The notes under the pieces: model-generated | What the model was told of the DNA's origin: nothing | The model's database searches: none | What the model saw: the letters and a program-made list of their open reading frames with translations, nothing else | Assembly: GCA_037954665.1 (NCBI GenBank) | Contig: JBBMOL010000119.1 | Location: 1,054,001 to 1,118,000 of the forward strand | Length of the DNA: 64,000 bases | Direction: 5' to 3' | From: Laguncularia racemosa | Lineage: Eukaryota; Streptophyta; Magnoliopsida; Myrtales; Combretaceae | Part shown: in pieces, positions 21,350-34,200 of the stretch | Position numbering within the stretch: the first letter of the stretch is position 1 | Layout: every line of letters begins with the position of its first letter | Position numbers and translations under genes: made by a program

Positions 21350-24300
21350 ATGTCAACCCATCAAGGCGATGACGGCGGTCGTGTTCTTGACAGTGTTCAA
21401 GATGCGAGATCATAAGGAGCCCATCAATGGGTTCCGAGGGCGGAGTTTGACGCTATGCATCAGAAGGTCGGGCGTATGGAACGGCGCCTTGATGAACTGA
21501 TCGAGCGTTTCGATGCCATAGTAGTAGACCCCAATAGGGTTGGGGGTGTTGGTAGGAATCCGCCACGAACAGCTGATGTCGACGGTGGACAGATGGTTCG
21601 ACCTGTTGTCAAGAACAGGTGGGGACGGGTAGAGGATGACGACTCTAGCGATGAATACGAGGGCCCGTATGGAGGTAGACCACAGCGAGGGCACGGTGGT
21701 AACGGTGGTGGCTATCGCCCGATTCAGTATGGAAACAATCATAGGGACAATGATTACCGGAGAAACCGTGTCGAGTATGATTAAGGAGACGGGGGAGATT
21801 ACCGCCTGAAGGTCGACATCCCGTGATTTGATGGCAGCCTTAATATTGAAGGTTTCCTGGATTGGATTGCCGAAGTGGATTGGTTTTTCGACTACATGGA
21901 AATTTCGGAAGACCGCCGGGTTAGATTGGTGGCATGTAGACTGAAGAGTGGAGCCTCAGCATGGTGGGAGAGGCTGCAGAACAGGAGGCAAAGAGAGGGT
22001 AAGCATCCGGTGAGAACGTGGTATTGCATGAAACAATTGTTGCAACACGATTTTCTCCCTCCAGACTATGAGCAGATATTGTTCCAACAATATCAGCGGT
22101 GCCGTCAGGGGTAGCGGTCAGTGCACGAATATACCACCGAGTTCATGAGATTGGCTGAACGAAACGACTTGAGGGAGAGTGAAGGCCAGCAAGTAGCACG
22201 ATACATAGAAGGCCTGAGGCTCCAGATCAAGGATAAAATAGGGGTCACAATGGTGAGGAACCTGGTTAAAGCGAAGAACTTGGCCCTCCGAGCTGAATTG
22301 ATGTTGCAGGAGTAGAGTAGTAGGTACGGAGGTAGAAGAAAGGGGTATGTTAGTGATGTTGTAGGCAGCAGTAGTAAGTTGGGATTCGAGAAGAACAAAG
22401 GTGCTGCACACAAACCTAGTGAGGAAAACGCTAAGAAAGAAGAAAAGATTGAGGGAAAGAGACCGATAGAACCTAGGGGAACCCAGAGGCAGAGTAACCC
22501 ATATGCCAAGCCTATCTTGGGTAAGTGTTTCCGATGTAACCAACCTGGTCATAAATCAAATGAATGTCCTGTTAGGAGAAGTGTTAACATTCTTGATAGA
22601 GGGGATGGAGATGAGATATGCTGTGAACCTAATGGAGAGGATGATTACTATGAGGAGGAGGAAGAGGTGGCAGAACCAACCTATGTGATTAGGCGGATGA
22701 TGCTAACCCCGAAACAGGAGGAGATCACACAACGACACCAGTTGTTTTGCACGAGGTGTACTATTGGTGGGAAGGTGTTCTAACTGATAGTAGATAATGG
22801 AAGTTGTGAAAACATCATCGGAAGTGAAGTTGTGAAGCAGCTGCAGTTACCAGTAGAAAAACACCCAAATCCATACACTATAGGATGGATCAAAGTTGCA
22901 GAGAGGATCGAGGTGAAGGAAAGATGTAGGGTACCATTCTCAATAGGGAAGTACCGTGATGAGGTCTTTTGTGATATTGTGGACATGGATGCCTGTCATA
23001 TCTTATTTTGTAGGCCATGGCAGTTTGATGTGAATGCACAACACGCGGGAAAGGAGAATGTCTACAGGTTGGAGAAAGGGGGTGTGAGGTATACATTGTT
23101 GCCGTTGAAGAAGGAAGGACGCTTGAAGGAGAAGAGGGCAGAAAGTCGTTCTTTCTTAACCGTCACCCAATTGAAGAAAGACCTGGTTGAAGATTTAAAG
23201 GAGTCACGGGTGGTCCATGCTCTAATAGTAAAAGATGTGTCGGCTGGAGAAAATGAAGCTAGTGTGGAAATACCTGAAGCAGTAAAGAGTTTACTAGAAG
23301 AGTATAAGGAGGTGGCTCTTGATGACCTACCTGAGGGTCTACCGCCTTTGAGGGACATCCAGAATCAGATAGACTTGGTGCCTGGAGCAAGTCTCCCAAA
23401 TTTACCACACTATAGGATGAGCCCTAAGGAAACCGAAATTCTGCAAGATAAGGTCCAAGAGCTATTGGACAAGGGGTTTATCCGGGACAGCCTGAGCCTG
23501 TGTGCGGTCCTAGCGTTATTGACTCCAAAGAAAGATGGGAGCTGGAGGATGTGTGTTGATAGCAAGGCTATCAATAAGATCACAATAAGATACAAGTTTC
23601 CCATACTACGCCTAAACGATATGTTGGACAGGTTGAGCGGAGCCACTATCTTCTCTAAGATAGATCTGAGGAGTGGATACCATCAGATTCGGATTCGCCC
23701 TGGAGATGAATGGAAGACGACGTTCAAAACAAAAGAGGGGCTGTATGAATGGTTGGTGATACCGTTTGGTCTCAGTAACACACTAAGCACCTTCATGCGT
23801 ATGATGAACTAGGTACTAAAACCCTTTAATTGTCGCTTCATTGTAGTGTATTTTGATGATATCTTGGTGTTCAGTAAATCTGAGGAAGAACACCTTGAAC
23901 ATTTGAGGTGTGTTATGTCTGTGTTGAAAGAGAATAAATTGTACGCCAATTTAAAGCGACCATTGTTCCTTGGGTTCATAGTCAGCAGTGAGGGGGTGAT
24001 GGTGGATGATGAGAAAGTGAAAGTGATCAGAGAGTGGCCTACCCCAAAAGCCATCACTGAGTTGAGAAGTTTTCTCAGCTTGGTTAGTTTCTACAGGAGG
24101 TTTATTAAACACTTCAGTACAATCACTGCTCCCTTAACTGAATGTTTGAAGAAAGGGAAATTTCGATGGGGTGAAGAGGCTGAAGCGATTTTTGTAGACC
24201 TGAAGAGACGATTATGTAGCGCCCCTATATTAGCGCTACCGGATTTTGACAGGTTATTTGAGGTAGATTGCGACGCCAGTGGAGTTGGGGTTAGTGCGGT

Positions 24301-25942
24301 GTTGTCACAGGAGAAAAGACCAATAGCATTCTATAGCGAGAAGTTGTGTGAAGCTAAGAGGAGTTGGTCTACATATGATAAAGAGTTCTATGCCGTGGTA
24401 AGAGCTCTAAAAGTGTGGGAACATTATTTAGTTGGAAAGGAGTTCATCTTGTACTCGGATTGCGGGGCTTTAAAGCACTTAAGCAGCCAAACTCGGATAA
24501 GTAAGGACATGCATGCAAGGTGGATTGAGTTTTTACAAAGATTTCCTTTCAGATTGATGCACAAGTCAAGTGTGCAAAACAAAGTGGCGGACGCCCTGAA
24601 TAGAAGAGCTGATGTTCTACTCACTCTGAGTGCAGAAATTTTCGGGTTTGAAAGGCTAAAGGAGTTGTATGAAGGGGATGAAGATTTTTAAGAGACATGG
24701 AGTAAATGCACCAACAGGGAGCCTTGTGACGACTACCACGTTCACAACGGATACTTGATGAAAGGGAATCAATTGTGTATTCCTGAGTCGTCCTTACGGG
24801 AAAAACTTATTCGAGACCTGCACGGGGGTGGATTGGCAAGACATATGGGCAGAGATAAGACTTTAGCTGCAGTTGCCAAAAGGTACTTTTGGCCTCGGTT
24901 AAGGAGGGATGTGTATAGAATTGTGGAAAGGTGTTATATTTGCCAAGTGTCGAAGGGGCAATCCTAGAACACTGGCCTGTATACTCCTCTCCCTGTGCCG
25001 GTGAACATTTGGGAGGACCTGTCGATGGACTTTGTTCTTGGTTTGCCTCGTACCCAACGAGGTACTGACTCTGTTTTTGTTGTAGTTGACAAGTTTTCCA
25101 AGATGGCGCACTTATTTCCCTACAGGAAGATCGCTGATGCACGGGCAATCGCACGGCTATTCTTTAAGGAAGTGGTGTGCTTACATGGTGTCTCAAAGTC
25201 CATCACCTCCGATAGAGATAGCAAGTTCCTTAGCCACTTTTGGAGGACTCTTTGGTACATGTTTGACTCATCCCTGAATTACAGCAGTACAACTCACCCT
25301 CAAACCAATGGTCAAACAGAAGTTACCAACCGGACCCTCGGGAACCTCATTAGAAGCATTTTCTGTGAGAAGCCAGGGCAGTGGGATCAAGCGTTGGCTT
25401 AAGCTGAGTTCGCTTACAATAGTTCCGTCCATCGAACTATTGGAAGATCACCGTTCTCGGTAGTGTACACCAAAACGCCACAATACGCACTAGACCTGAT
25501 CAAGTTACCCAAGGGTATGGTGGGTGACGTCGCTGCTAAGCATATGGCTGAACAATGCCAAACCACCACAGCGGAAGTCAGACGGAAGATAAAAGAAGCC
25601 AATACCCAATATAAAGGGGCTGCGGATAAACATAGGCGGAAGAAATTGTTTGACGTGGGCAATCAGGTGATGGTTTATCTTCGGAAAGAGCGTTTCCCTA
25701 CGGACAGATATGGGAAACTCCAACCAAAGAAATATAGGCCTTATGAAGTAGTGCGCAAGATAAATGACAATGCGTATATTGTAAAGCTCCCCGAAGATAT
25801 GAAGATCTCGTGTACTTTCAATGTAGCGGATTTATCTCTTTTCCACCTCGATGACACACCATTATATCCTGAAGAGAACTCGGGGCCAAGTTCTTCATTG
25901 GTGGGAGAGAATGATGCAGGCATCATAGCTGACACGAGCTGA
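21350..25942 (+). pseudogene. Element A gag-pol (gag, PR, RT, RNase H, integrase)
   Basis: One frame, with few indels but about ten stops, runs from MSTHQGDDG at 21350. Gag spans about 21350-22750 and has a coiled region, a CFRCNQPGHKSNEC zinc knuckle near 22526, then an acidic DDYYEEEEE stretch. Protease follows (LIVDNGSCENIIG near 22790). RT at about 23300-24050 has KIDLRSGYHQIR and the catalytic YFDD near 23850. RNase H at about 24240-24640 begins FEVDCDASGVG. Integrase has an HMGRDK/CYICQ zinc region (about 24830-24950), SMDFVLGLP and the DKFSKMAH core, then KKLFDVGNQVMVYL. Six stops replace CAA/CAG codons of element B and one replaces TGG. The 3' end overlaps the 3' LTR by 31 nt. Confidence 0.9.
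25900..25911 (+). other. Polypurine tract, element A
   Basis: The last bases before the 3' LTR, GGTGGGAGAGAA, are all purine except one T. This is the usual plus-strand priming site, and here it is also coding sequence for the end of pol. Confidence 0.7.
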
Positions 25943-26482
25943 TTGGGCATGTCTTTTACAAGGCACGACCGTGTAATGTGTCTGGCAGTTCTCAGAAATA
26001 TACACGGCTAGAAGGTACGGCCATGTATTGTGTCAGGATGACTCCCAGAGACATATACGGTCTGATACACGGCTAAGAGGCACGACCGTGTGTTGTGTCA
26101 GGATAACTCCAAAAAATATACACGGTTCAAAGGAACGGCCGTGTAACGTGCCTGGAAGATTCCTCAGAAACATACACGGTCTGATACACGACTGTGTATA
26201 AGGCAGATGACGGACATGTATACATATATTTATTTCCACGTGTACATATTTTATTTCCTTGTTAGTTATTTCCTTAAAGACTATATATAGCTGCTAGGTC
26301 ATTTTAGGGTTGGTTTTTTTTATTCTTTGTGAGATAAACACTTTTAGAGAATAGTTTTATTTGTTTTCTCGATTGTGCACAATTAAGGAATTTTAAGGAA
26401 TAACTCATAATTATTCTTTGCTTGTTCGTGAGACCAATCCTAGAATTGGCCTCGTTTTGTTCACGCTTTCCGCGCTGCGTCA
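25912..26482 (+). repeat. 3' LTR of element A
   Basis: It is 571 bp long, starts TGATGCAGGCATC and ends GCTGCGTCA, followed by TSD TGTGA. It is similar throughout to the 5' LTR, with scattered substitutions and one short minisatellite deletion. Confidence 0.9.
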
Positions 26483-26504
26483 TGTGAACATGTAGTATAC
26501 ATAC

Positions 26505-26554
26505 CTAGGATGTCACTGGCCACGTCACGAAACCTTAGTTGGTGACGACCTAGG
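26505..26554 (-). pseudogene. GAT1-like copy 1, exon 2 fragment
   Basis: Fifty bases encode the end of exon 2 (RFRDVASDILG) with the GTATGTATAC donor. It stops at CCTAGG (26554), where the sequence jumps to promoter-type spacer. Exon 1 and most of exon 2 are deleted, so copy 1 has no start. Confidence 0.85.
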
Positions 26555-27471
26555 CAGTAGTGAACTGACAGAATGGTGTATTCAAATCTCTTTTCACTTC
26601 TTTTGGTTTATTCAAATCTCAACACTATGAGATGTATCCCAGAAACCAAAAATACGTTATCATTGTATCTTTACTAGAATAAAAACGGTAAAACTCACAA
26701 AAACGCAAATATATAAATATCCTCGAATTATAAGTATAGCTTATTTATGATTTTTTAATAATAATTTTGAAATTTTAGAAACGCATTATTTATATCTTTA
26801 TAAAAGTTATAAAAATATGAAAAAGTATATTTTGAAAATCTAAAAGAACTATTTACATCTATCCAATATTTTTAGAGTGTATTCGAGATTACCCTTAAAA
26901 TTCATGGGTGAAATCTTGTACCGGTTTAAAATATTTTTTATTCTCCTGATTTCCTCGGTTAGGACAAAATAAACGTCTTCGTGTGACTCTTCATATATGT
27001 CCAAAGTGCTTAGGATTCGATGTATATGGACAACTCTTGGAATAATTTCCGATTTGAAAAGATTTAACGTGGAATAATTTTCCTAAAGCATAAAGCTCAG
27101 TGACTGGCGGATATATTCACAGTCAAACCTCTTCAATCCTTAATCCAAACGTCCCAAACTTTATGCCTCTGTCTCTCTCACATTCAAAAAGTAAACGATG
27201 TGTACAATGACTCCCTTGTTTTTTTAATTAGCATTGATGGCTGAAATAAAAGGAAGTATTGTGTTTGGATGCACAAGCAAGTTTCAATTATATTAATATA
27301 TTATATAAATAAATTAGTATTATATAATTATTAACAAAATTTTGATATGTGACAATCTTTATAAAACATAAATACTAAATTTTTAAAGATTTTCAACTAC
27401 TGCTATCATATTTTGAAATATAGGTAGTGTTTACCGATCACTTCTTTCCATTTTCACATATTTTTATTCTC
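26555..27471. other. Remnant promoter/spacer between GAT copies 1 and 2
   Basis: It begins inside the equivalent of the GAT promoter: GTAGTGAACTGACAGAA here versus GTAGTAAACTGACAAAA at 41585. The TATA box of the other copies is replaced by GGTGTATTC. It then follows the spacer seen at 41650-42660. No coding sequence is present. Confidence 0.6.
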
Positions 27472-27930
27472 AAGACAATTTTAGAATAGAGTCATTACAT
27501 AAACATACTTAACCAAAATATGAAAAATAACTATTGTAGCTTCAGTTACACGTTAGCAAACAGACGATATGTCTTGGCATCAAGAACTATTTGTCTAACT
27601 GAAGCAACTCCTCCTATAACTACTAAGACAATTTTAGAATAGAGTGATTACATAAACATACTTAACCAAAATATGAAAAATAACTATTGTAGCTTCAGTT
27701 ACATGTTAGCAAACAGACGATATGTCTTGGCATCAAGAACTATTTGTCTAACTGAAGCAACTCCTCCTATAACTACTAAGACAATTTTAGAATAGAGTGA
27801 TTACATAAACATACTTAACCAAAATATGAAAAATAACTATTGCAGCTTCAGTTACATGTTAGCAAACAGACGATATGTCTTGGCATCAAGAACTATTTGT
27901 CTAACTGAAGCAACTCCTCCTATAACTACT
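27472..27930. repeat. Three tandem 153-bp units across the GAT 3' end
   Basis: Units start at 27472, 27625 and 27778 with AAGACAATTTTAGAATAGAG, are exactly 153 bp each and nearly identical. Each carries the last ~75 coding bases of exon 7, the stop codon and some 3' UTR/spacer. Only the third unit is joined to the rest of exon 7, so the other two lie in the 3' flank of the gene. Near-identity implies a recent duplication. Confidence 0.95.
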
Positions 27931-28232
27931 AATACTGATGAAACCACTATTATTGTTGTATTTATCCAAAAGATTAAGCTCCTTTTAGAGGGCTTGAGAC
28001 CCACATTGTACAAAACCATGGGCAATATGAAATCAATAGGAATGCACCCCAATGCTCCAAACAGTGCCATGATATCCCCGAAAAAGGGCAACATCATGGC
28101 AATCGTTGTCCCGATGACAACCGACATCGATCGAAAAAACAACCTCGGTACCACATTTCGGATAGAGAATTGATCCATATGTGGGTTCACAAACTTTTTC
28201 TCAAATAGTTCATTAGTTGGTTGCAAATAAAC
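27852..28232 (-). CDS. GAT1: GAT copy 2 exon 7
   Basis: This encodes residues ~326-451, from VYLQPTNELFE to FANM and the TAA stop. It includes the LPFFGDI and CIPIDFILPM segments and two to three C-terminal membrane spans. The last ~75 coding bases are the source of the 153-bp tandem units. Confidence 0.9.
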   Translation of the reverse strand, partial: VYLQPTNELFEKKFVNPHMDQFSIRNVVPRLFFRSMSVVIGTTIAMMLPFFGDIMALFGALGCIPIDFILPMVLYNVGLKPSKRSLIFWINTTIIVVSSVLVVIGGVASVRQIVLDAKTYRLFANM

Positions 28233-31200
28233 CTGCATTCATGACCATATTTGCCATGTGAATAATTTCCCATCATAATAATGAATTTAGGCTTTTGAAT
28301 GAAATATAAATTATAGATTTTAATTATAATGGCATATTTATATATTCACTTTTTTTTTATCAGTTCATATATTTGTATTTTAGTTTTTTACACTTTGTAC
28401 GTAAGTGTTTTTTTGTTTTAAAAAATGTTATTTAGAAATTAAAAATAAGCACGTGAGATGCATGTGAGGAAAAAAAGAAAAACCCAAAAACTCAACTCTC
28501 TTTCATTTTTTTGAATTTTGATAGTCCTAATATCTTCAACTCTTTTTAACTTAATACACATCTCATGTGTCCATTTTTAACGTCTAACCAAACACAAATA
28601 CGCAAAGTATAAAAAACTAGAACATACTAATCTAAACCCAGAATTATAATTATGATAAATTGCTCTTACCACTGTGACTGCTAGTAATTGTAGAAGAGCA
28701 AAGCCGTTGGTCATAAGAAGAAACCACGTAGGTAACAAGGGCTTAATGTCTCCCATGAAATTGGTGAGAACTATCGCTTTTGCATCATTTCCAAAGCTCC
28801 AATATCCAGAAATTGCCACACTGAAATATGTGGTTACTATCACAGAGTAACATATGCATAGTCCTTTGAACATCTTACCCTTCACCGGAGGAGTCAAAGT
28901 TGCCTAAAAGAAAAATATAAATATTTTATATTGACTTTTAGAAAAAATAATTTACCTAGAGAATTGGAATATATCCTTTTAAAATATAACGAGGCATATT
29001 ACACTGAATTTAACTTAGGATCAAAGAAAAACTCAACTATGTACAAATATATGGAATTTTATCCCATATCCTTAATGGACCGTATGGCTATATTAAACTT
29101 CAATCAAGTCATCTAATTAGATAGATCGATTAGATTCTCTATTTTGGTGTTATCATTCCACATACATCTACTCTATCTATGGTCATGGAAATATATATAT
29201 ATATATAAACTTAATTGGTACAACAATACAACAACTCTAAATAAAAATAGAAGAACAAGAACCTGAATTTCAGGAATAACGCCGCTGGCATATGTGGTGG
29301 CAATGATAGAAATACCATTGAAAGCGCTAAGAATACGATCCTCCGTACTTCCATTAATAGAGTAATTCCGGGCTGGAGCATTTCTTGAATTTCCTGCCAA
29401 GAAAATAAAGAAACGGGAGTTACTGAAAGGTGTTTTTACGATCTCTGTGACTCATGTGTCTTCCAACTCCACATATGATATGATGGGTTTCAACAGACAC
29501 ATAATGATATTTTAAGGTGTCATACGGAAGTTAATTATCGAAATAAAAGATTTTTTACTGTATTTCTAGTCCATGAGACCCTATTAAAGCAAATGGATTC
29601 TTTCTTCTAATAAATTCATATAAAACATGTCCATGTTTTAGGCCAAAAAAAGAAAAAAACCAAGTCCATGTTTCAGAATAAAGATAGTATATAGTATTAA
29701 GACAATTCCAGAAATTTTATTACTAAAAGTTGTACGCAAAATCTACTTCCTTACCTATGTCAATAGAACCAGCAGTTGCACAAGCGCTGTAACCAATACA
29801 GAGGACTAAGGAAACAAGATTGACATGTCTGAGGGAGTGGAAGGATGGAATTTGTGCCAATATTAGCATAAAAGCTCCAACTATGGCAATGAATTGGTAG
29901 AGCTGCACGGTACCATCAGGTCTAGAGAGCAAGTATATGAACTGAAAAATACAAAGAAAACACATGTGAGTATTTTTTTTATTTTTTAGTTTAAATCTTT
30001 GTAACTCACAAAGAAACTGAATTATTAAAAAATATATGAATTGACAAATGGTATTTTGAATAATTAGTGGCGGTTATGAGCCAGTTAAAGTTATTTTGAA
30101 ATATTTCTACTAATGATAAATAAAATTTGACATTATTTTAATTACTAATATTATTGGAGTTCTCTTGATGTGTTTCTACTAATTAAAGTTAGACATTATA
30201 CTTTCATTTTACTTATTCGTTGACCTAATCGCATTGACGAGTTTCATCTTTCCCTAATTTAAAAACGTCCATGTTTCCTGGCAGTTAGCTTATCCATTTT
30301 GGTGGAAAAGTCAAAGGTCAAGGTGTTTGACTCTGTAATAATATATATTTGTTTGATTTCTATAGAGGCTTGATTTAATACCAAATTGTTTTTATCATAA
30401 ACACACTAGTAATTTATAAACAATTCCTTTGTGTGCGGTCTTCATTGAAGTATCGATATTTGACATTTAATTTTACCACCAGTTGAATAATTCTGATGCC
30501 ATCAATCTAAATCGGAATTCATTGAATAGGTCAATGAATAAGTATAATGAAAGTTTATATTCATGTCAAAATTTGATCAAACCCTCTATTTGTGATGTGG
30601 AGCAAATTGCACACAAGTTTCTAGATAAATTAGACAAATTTAAAAAGTCTAAGAAGAGTAATTGTGCAAGATAGCACAAGCATAAACACGCCCGTGTTGA
30701 TAGATGTGTTGGTGGGGCATGTTGCATGGGCATGTTGAAGAAGAAAATTGCATAAAATGGTACATGGGCATCTACACGCCCGTGCTGTGACTATGCTATA
30801 GACTGTGCTGAATCGTGTCGCCAAGCTAATGGAGGATGTTTAAGGTTTTCTTTTGAGATGATATATAATCTTCTTTTTCTGGTTACAGAATTTTTTTTAG
30901 AACACATTACAATATTCAAATTTCTAGTAACAAAGATTTTGTTAATTTCAATTGATTTATAAGATCAATCGTTGATTGATCTTGTCTTTTACACTACTTG
31001 TGTCAGTTGGTATCAAAGTCGGAAATTCCTGCGATGATGTCAGGAGACAGCAGTTTAGGAGGTGATCATGTTCCAGACTTTGCTTGGGATGTGGAAGCCT
31101 TGCGAACTGAAGTGCAGGCTGAAAGGGCGGTGTTGGATAACATGGGTCAGAGATTCCAGCATTTAGAACAATGCTTTGATGACCTGATTGAGTGTTTCGA

Positions 31201-34200
31201 TGCGATGGGATCCGATGCCAACAAAGACAGGAATAGTGGTGGGATGCAACTAAAGGCAAAGCATGCACGTGGTGATCTTATTGTCAAACTTGTAGTTGCA
31301 AATCGTAGGTTATAGATATGGAAAGATGATTATGAGGTGGAAGATGATGTATTGTTTGAAGAGGAACAACCATATAGAAGAGGTGGTGGTGGTAGATACA
31401 AAAGAAACACTTATGGTTTCGACTATGGAGACAAAGGAGAATTCAAACTGAAGGTTGATATTCTCGGTTTTAATGGGAATCTAAACATTGAAGATTAATT
31501 TGATTGGATTGCAGAAATTGACAGGTTCTTTGAGTATATAGAGATTCCTGATGGAAGGAGGGTGAAGTTGGTAGAGTGTAGATTGAAAGGAGCTATGTCA
31601 ACCTAGTGGGAGAGGCTCCAAAGCAGGAGTATTGTGAGAGTAAACAGTTGGTGAGAACCTAGTATAAGATGAAACAGTTGTTATAGGGGGATTTCTTACC
31701 TCTCGATTATGAGCAAATCCTCTTTTAGCAATATCAATGGTGCTGCCAGGGGCAGAGGACCATATATGAATATATCATAGAATTCATGCGGTTGGCAAAG
31801 AGGAATGACTTGAGGAATAGTAAGGGTCAGTAGGTGGGTAGATACTTGGATGGATTAAGGCTGCAGATTTAGGATAAAATTGGAGTCTATGTGTTGCGGA
31901 GTTTAAATGAGGCTAAGAACAGGGCTCTTAGGGAAAAATTGATGTTGCAAGAGAAAAGTAGTCGATTAGATGGTGATAGTAGGAGATTCAGGGTTAAAAG
32001 TTTGAGTAAATCTATGGTTGAGAGGAGTAAGACCACCTTAGAGATGCAAGGAGGGGTTAATGATAAAAGGGAAGATAAAGCAACAGGCAAGAAACCAGTT
32101 GAGATGAAGGACACATAGAGATAGAACAATCCTTATGTAAAGCCAATATTAGAGAAGTGTTATCATTGTAATCAATTGGGCCATCGGTCTAATGCCTTAA
32201 CAGAAGAGGAATTAATATAGTAGAGAGGGATGAAGAGGGTGAAATTTAGTGTGAACCTGATAGAGGTGATAAATACTATGAGGATGAGGACAAATATGAT
32301 GAGCAAGCTTACGTAATCAAGAAATTGATGCTAGCACCGAAGTGGGAAGAAAAGACTAAGCGGCATCAATTGTTTCACACCAAATGCACAATTGATAGAC
32401 AAATCTTTGAGTTGATAGTAGATAGTGGTAGTTATGAGAACATTATAGGTAGGGAAGTTGTGCAAATGTTGTCATTATTGATAGAGAAGCATCCCAATCT
32501 ATATACCATTGGGTGGATTAAGGTAGTAGAGAAGATTGAGGTTAAAGAGCGTTGCAAAGTACCCTTCTCCATCGATAAATATCAAGATGAGGTGTATTGT
32601 AATGTAGTGGACATGGATGCCTATCATTTGTTGTTCGGTAGGCTTTGGTAGAACGATGTCAATGCCTAACATGCGAGTAGGGTGAATAAGTACAGATTGG
32701 AAAAAGATGGAGTGAAGTTTACTTTCTTGCCTTTGAAGTTAGCGAATCTTTCTAAACCTTCTAAGGTGAAGGGACATTCCTCCCTCACAATTACGCAGTT
32801 GGAAAAGGAGATGGAGGATATTATAAGGAAGTCCCAAACTGTATATGCGTTGATTGTGAAACAGGTAGTAACAGTTGATAGGGAGGAGAAGATTGAAGAG
32901 ATGCGAGGGAAGATAGAGCAAGCTAATGCCAAGTACAAGGCAACAGCAGATAAACATCGTAGGAAGAAATTGTTTTCAATAGGTGATCAGGTCATGGTGT
33001 TCCTACAAAGAGAGAGGTTTCTAGTTGGAAAGTACAATAAGTTGCAACCCAAGAAGTATGGTCTATATTTGATTTTGCAGAAAATTAATGACAATGCTTA
33101 TGTGGTTAAATTGCCTAATAGTATAGGCATTTCAAAAAACATTCAATGTAGCAGATATATTTCCTTTTTACATAGACAATGCACCTTTGTATTTAGAAGA
33201 GAACTTGAGGTTGACTTCCTCTTAGCTGAGAGAGAATGATGTAGAGCAGATTGCATATAGGTTCCTAAATAAATTAGATAAATCTAAAAAGCCTAAGAAG
33301 AGCAACCGTGTAAGATGAAAGAGCAATTGTGCAAGATGGCATAGGAATAAACATGCCTATGTTGGTGAGGTGTGCTGCATGGGCATAGACATGCCCATAT
33401 TGGTGGGCGTGTCGAAGAAGAAAATTGCACAAAATGGTACATGGGTATCTACATGCCCGTGTTGTAGCTATGCTATAGATCGTGTCGAACTGTGCCACTG
33501 AGTTAGTAGAAGATGTTCAGGGTTTTCTTTTGAAACGATATATAATCTTTTTTTTTTTCTGATTACAAAGGATTTTTGAAAACACATTACAATATTAAAA
33601 TTTCTAGTAATAGAGATTTAGTTAATTTCGTTTGATTTTTTAGATCAACCGTTGATTGATCTTGTCTTTTATGCTATTCATTGCATCAATTTGTGATATC
33701 TATATCTATACTATATGTATATATAAATGAGCTAACCTTAAGAGTTTGTCCTCCCACAAGTGTAAAAGCAACAACAGCACCATAACATATAGCAAACTGA
33801 AGAGGTCCAACTAAATAGTTGCCCCATGCTGGTCCTGTTTAGATTATTTGTGCACAACGTTATTAGTTTATAGTAAAAGAAACTTATAAAGTATTTGGTA
33901 CTATAAATATGCTCTATTTGGTATAGTTTGGGCATATAACACTATCTATCCATTTCAAAGAAAGTCCAAGGGTCCATTTCAAATGAATAATGAAAGTATA
34001 TAATTGCATTTTCATGATATGAGTTCAATAAGGAAAGTTTAGCTAGCTAGAGATAAGAAAAATCCAAATTGAAGAACTACTTATATTTACACGAACTTAA
34101 AGTACTCCATTGCATTGTTGCTATAGTATTTTATATTTTCAATGCATCTTGTTATTTTTTTTGAAGAATTTTTTTTTATATTTATTAAAATCAAAGCTCG

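Larger units (their letters stand above)
20723..26482 (+). mobile_element. Chromovirus A (CRM-like Ty3/gypsy), complete with both LTRs
   Basis: Two LTRs (594 and 571 bp, TGATG...GCGTCA) flank a single gag-pol frame, with the PBS TTGGTATCAGAGC right after the 5' LTR and a purine tract before the 3' LTR. A perfect 5-bp TSD, TGTGA, lies at 20718-20722 and 26483-26487. The uninterrupted equivalent at 35170-35200 in GAT copy 2 confirms the insertion point in intron 2 of copy 1. The domain order gag, PR, RT, RNase H, INT marks a chromovirus, and the pol frame running into the 3' LTR is known from CRM-type elements; Galadriel or Reina affinity is not excluded. About ten stop codons inactivate it. 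Confidence 0.9.
30593..33688 (+). mobile_element. Chromovirus C (CRM-like), internally deleted, in GAT intron 3
   Basis: LTRs of 413 bp (30593-31005) and 452 bp (33237-33688), both TGATG(T)...TCA, are flanked by a perfect TSD ATTTG (30588-30592 and 33689-33693). The PBS TTGGTATCAAAGTC starts at 31007. Gag and protease are followed directly by the integrase C-terminus; RT, RNase H and the integrase catalytic core are missing. The total is 3,096 bp against 5.5-5.8 kb for A and B. It lies antisense to the host gene in intron 3 of GAT copy 2. Confidence 0.88.
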
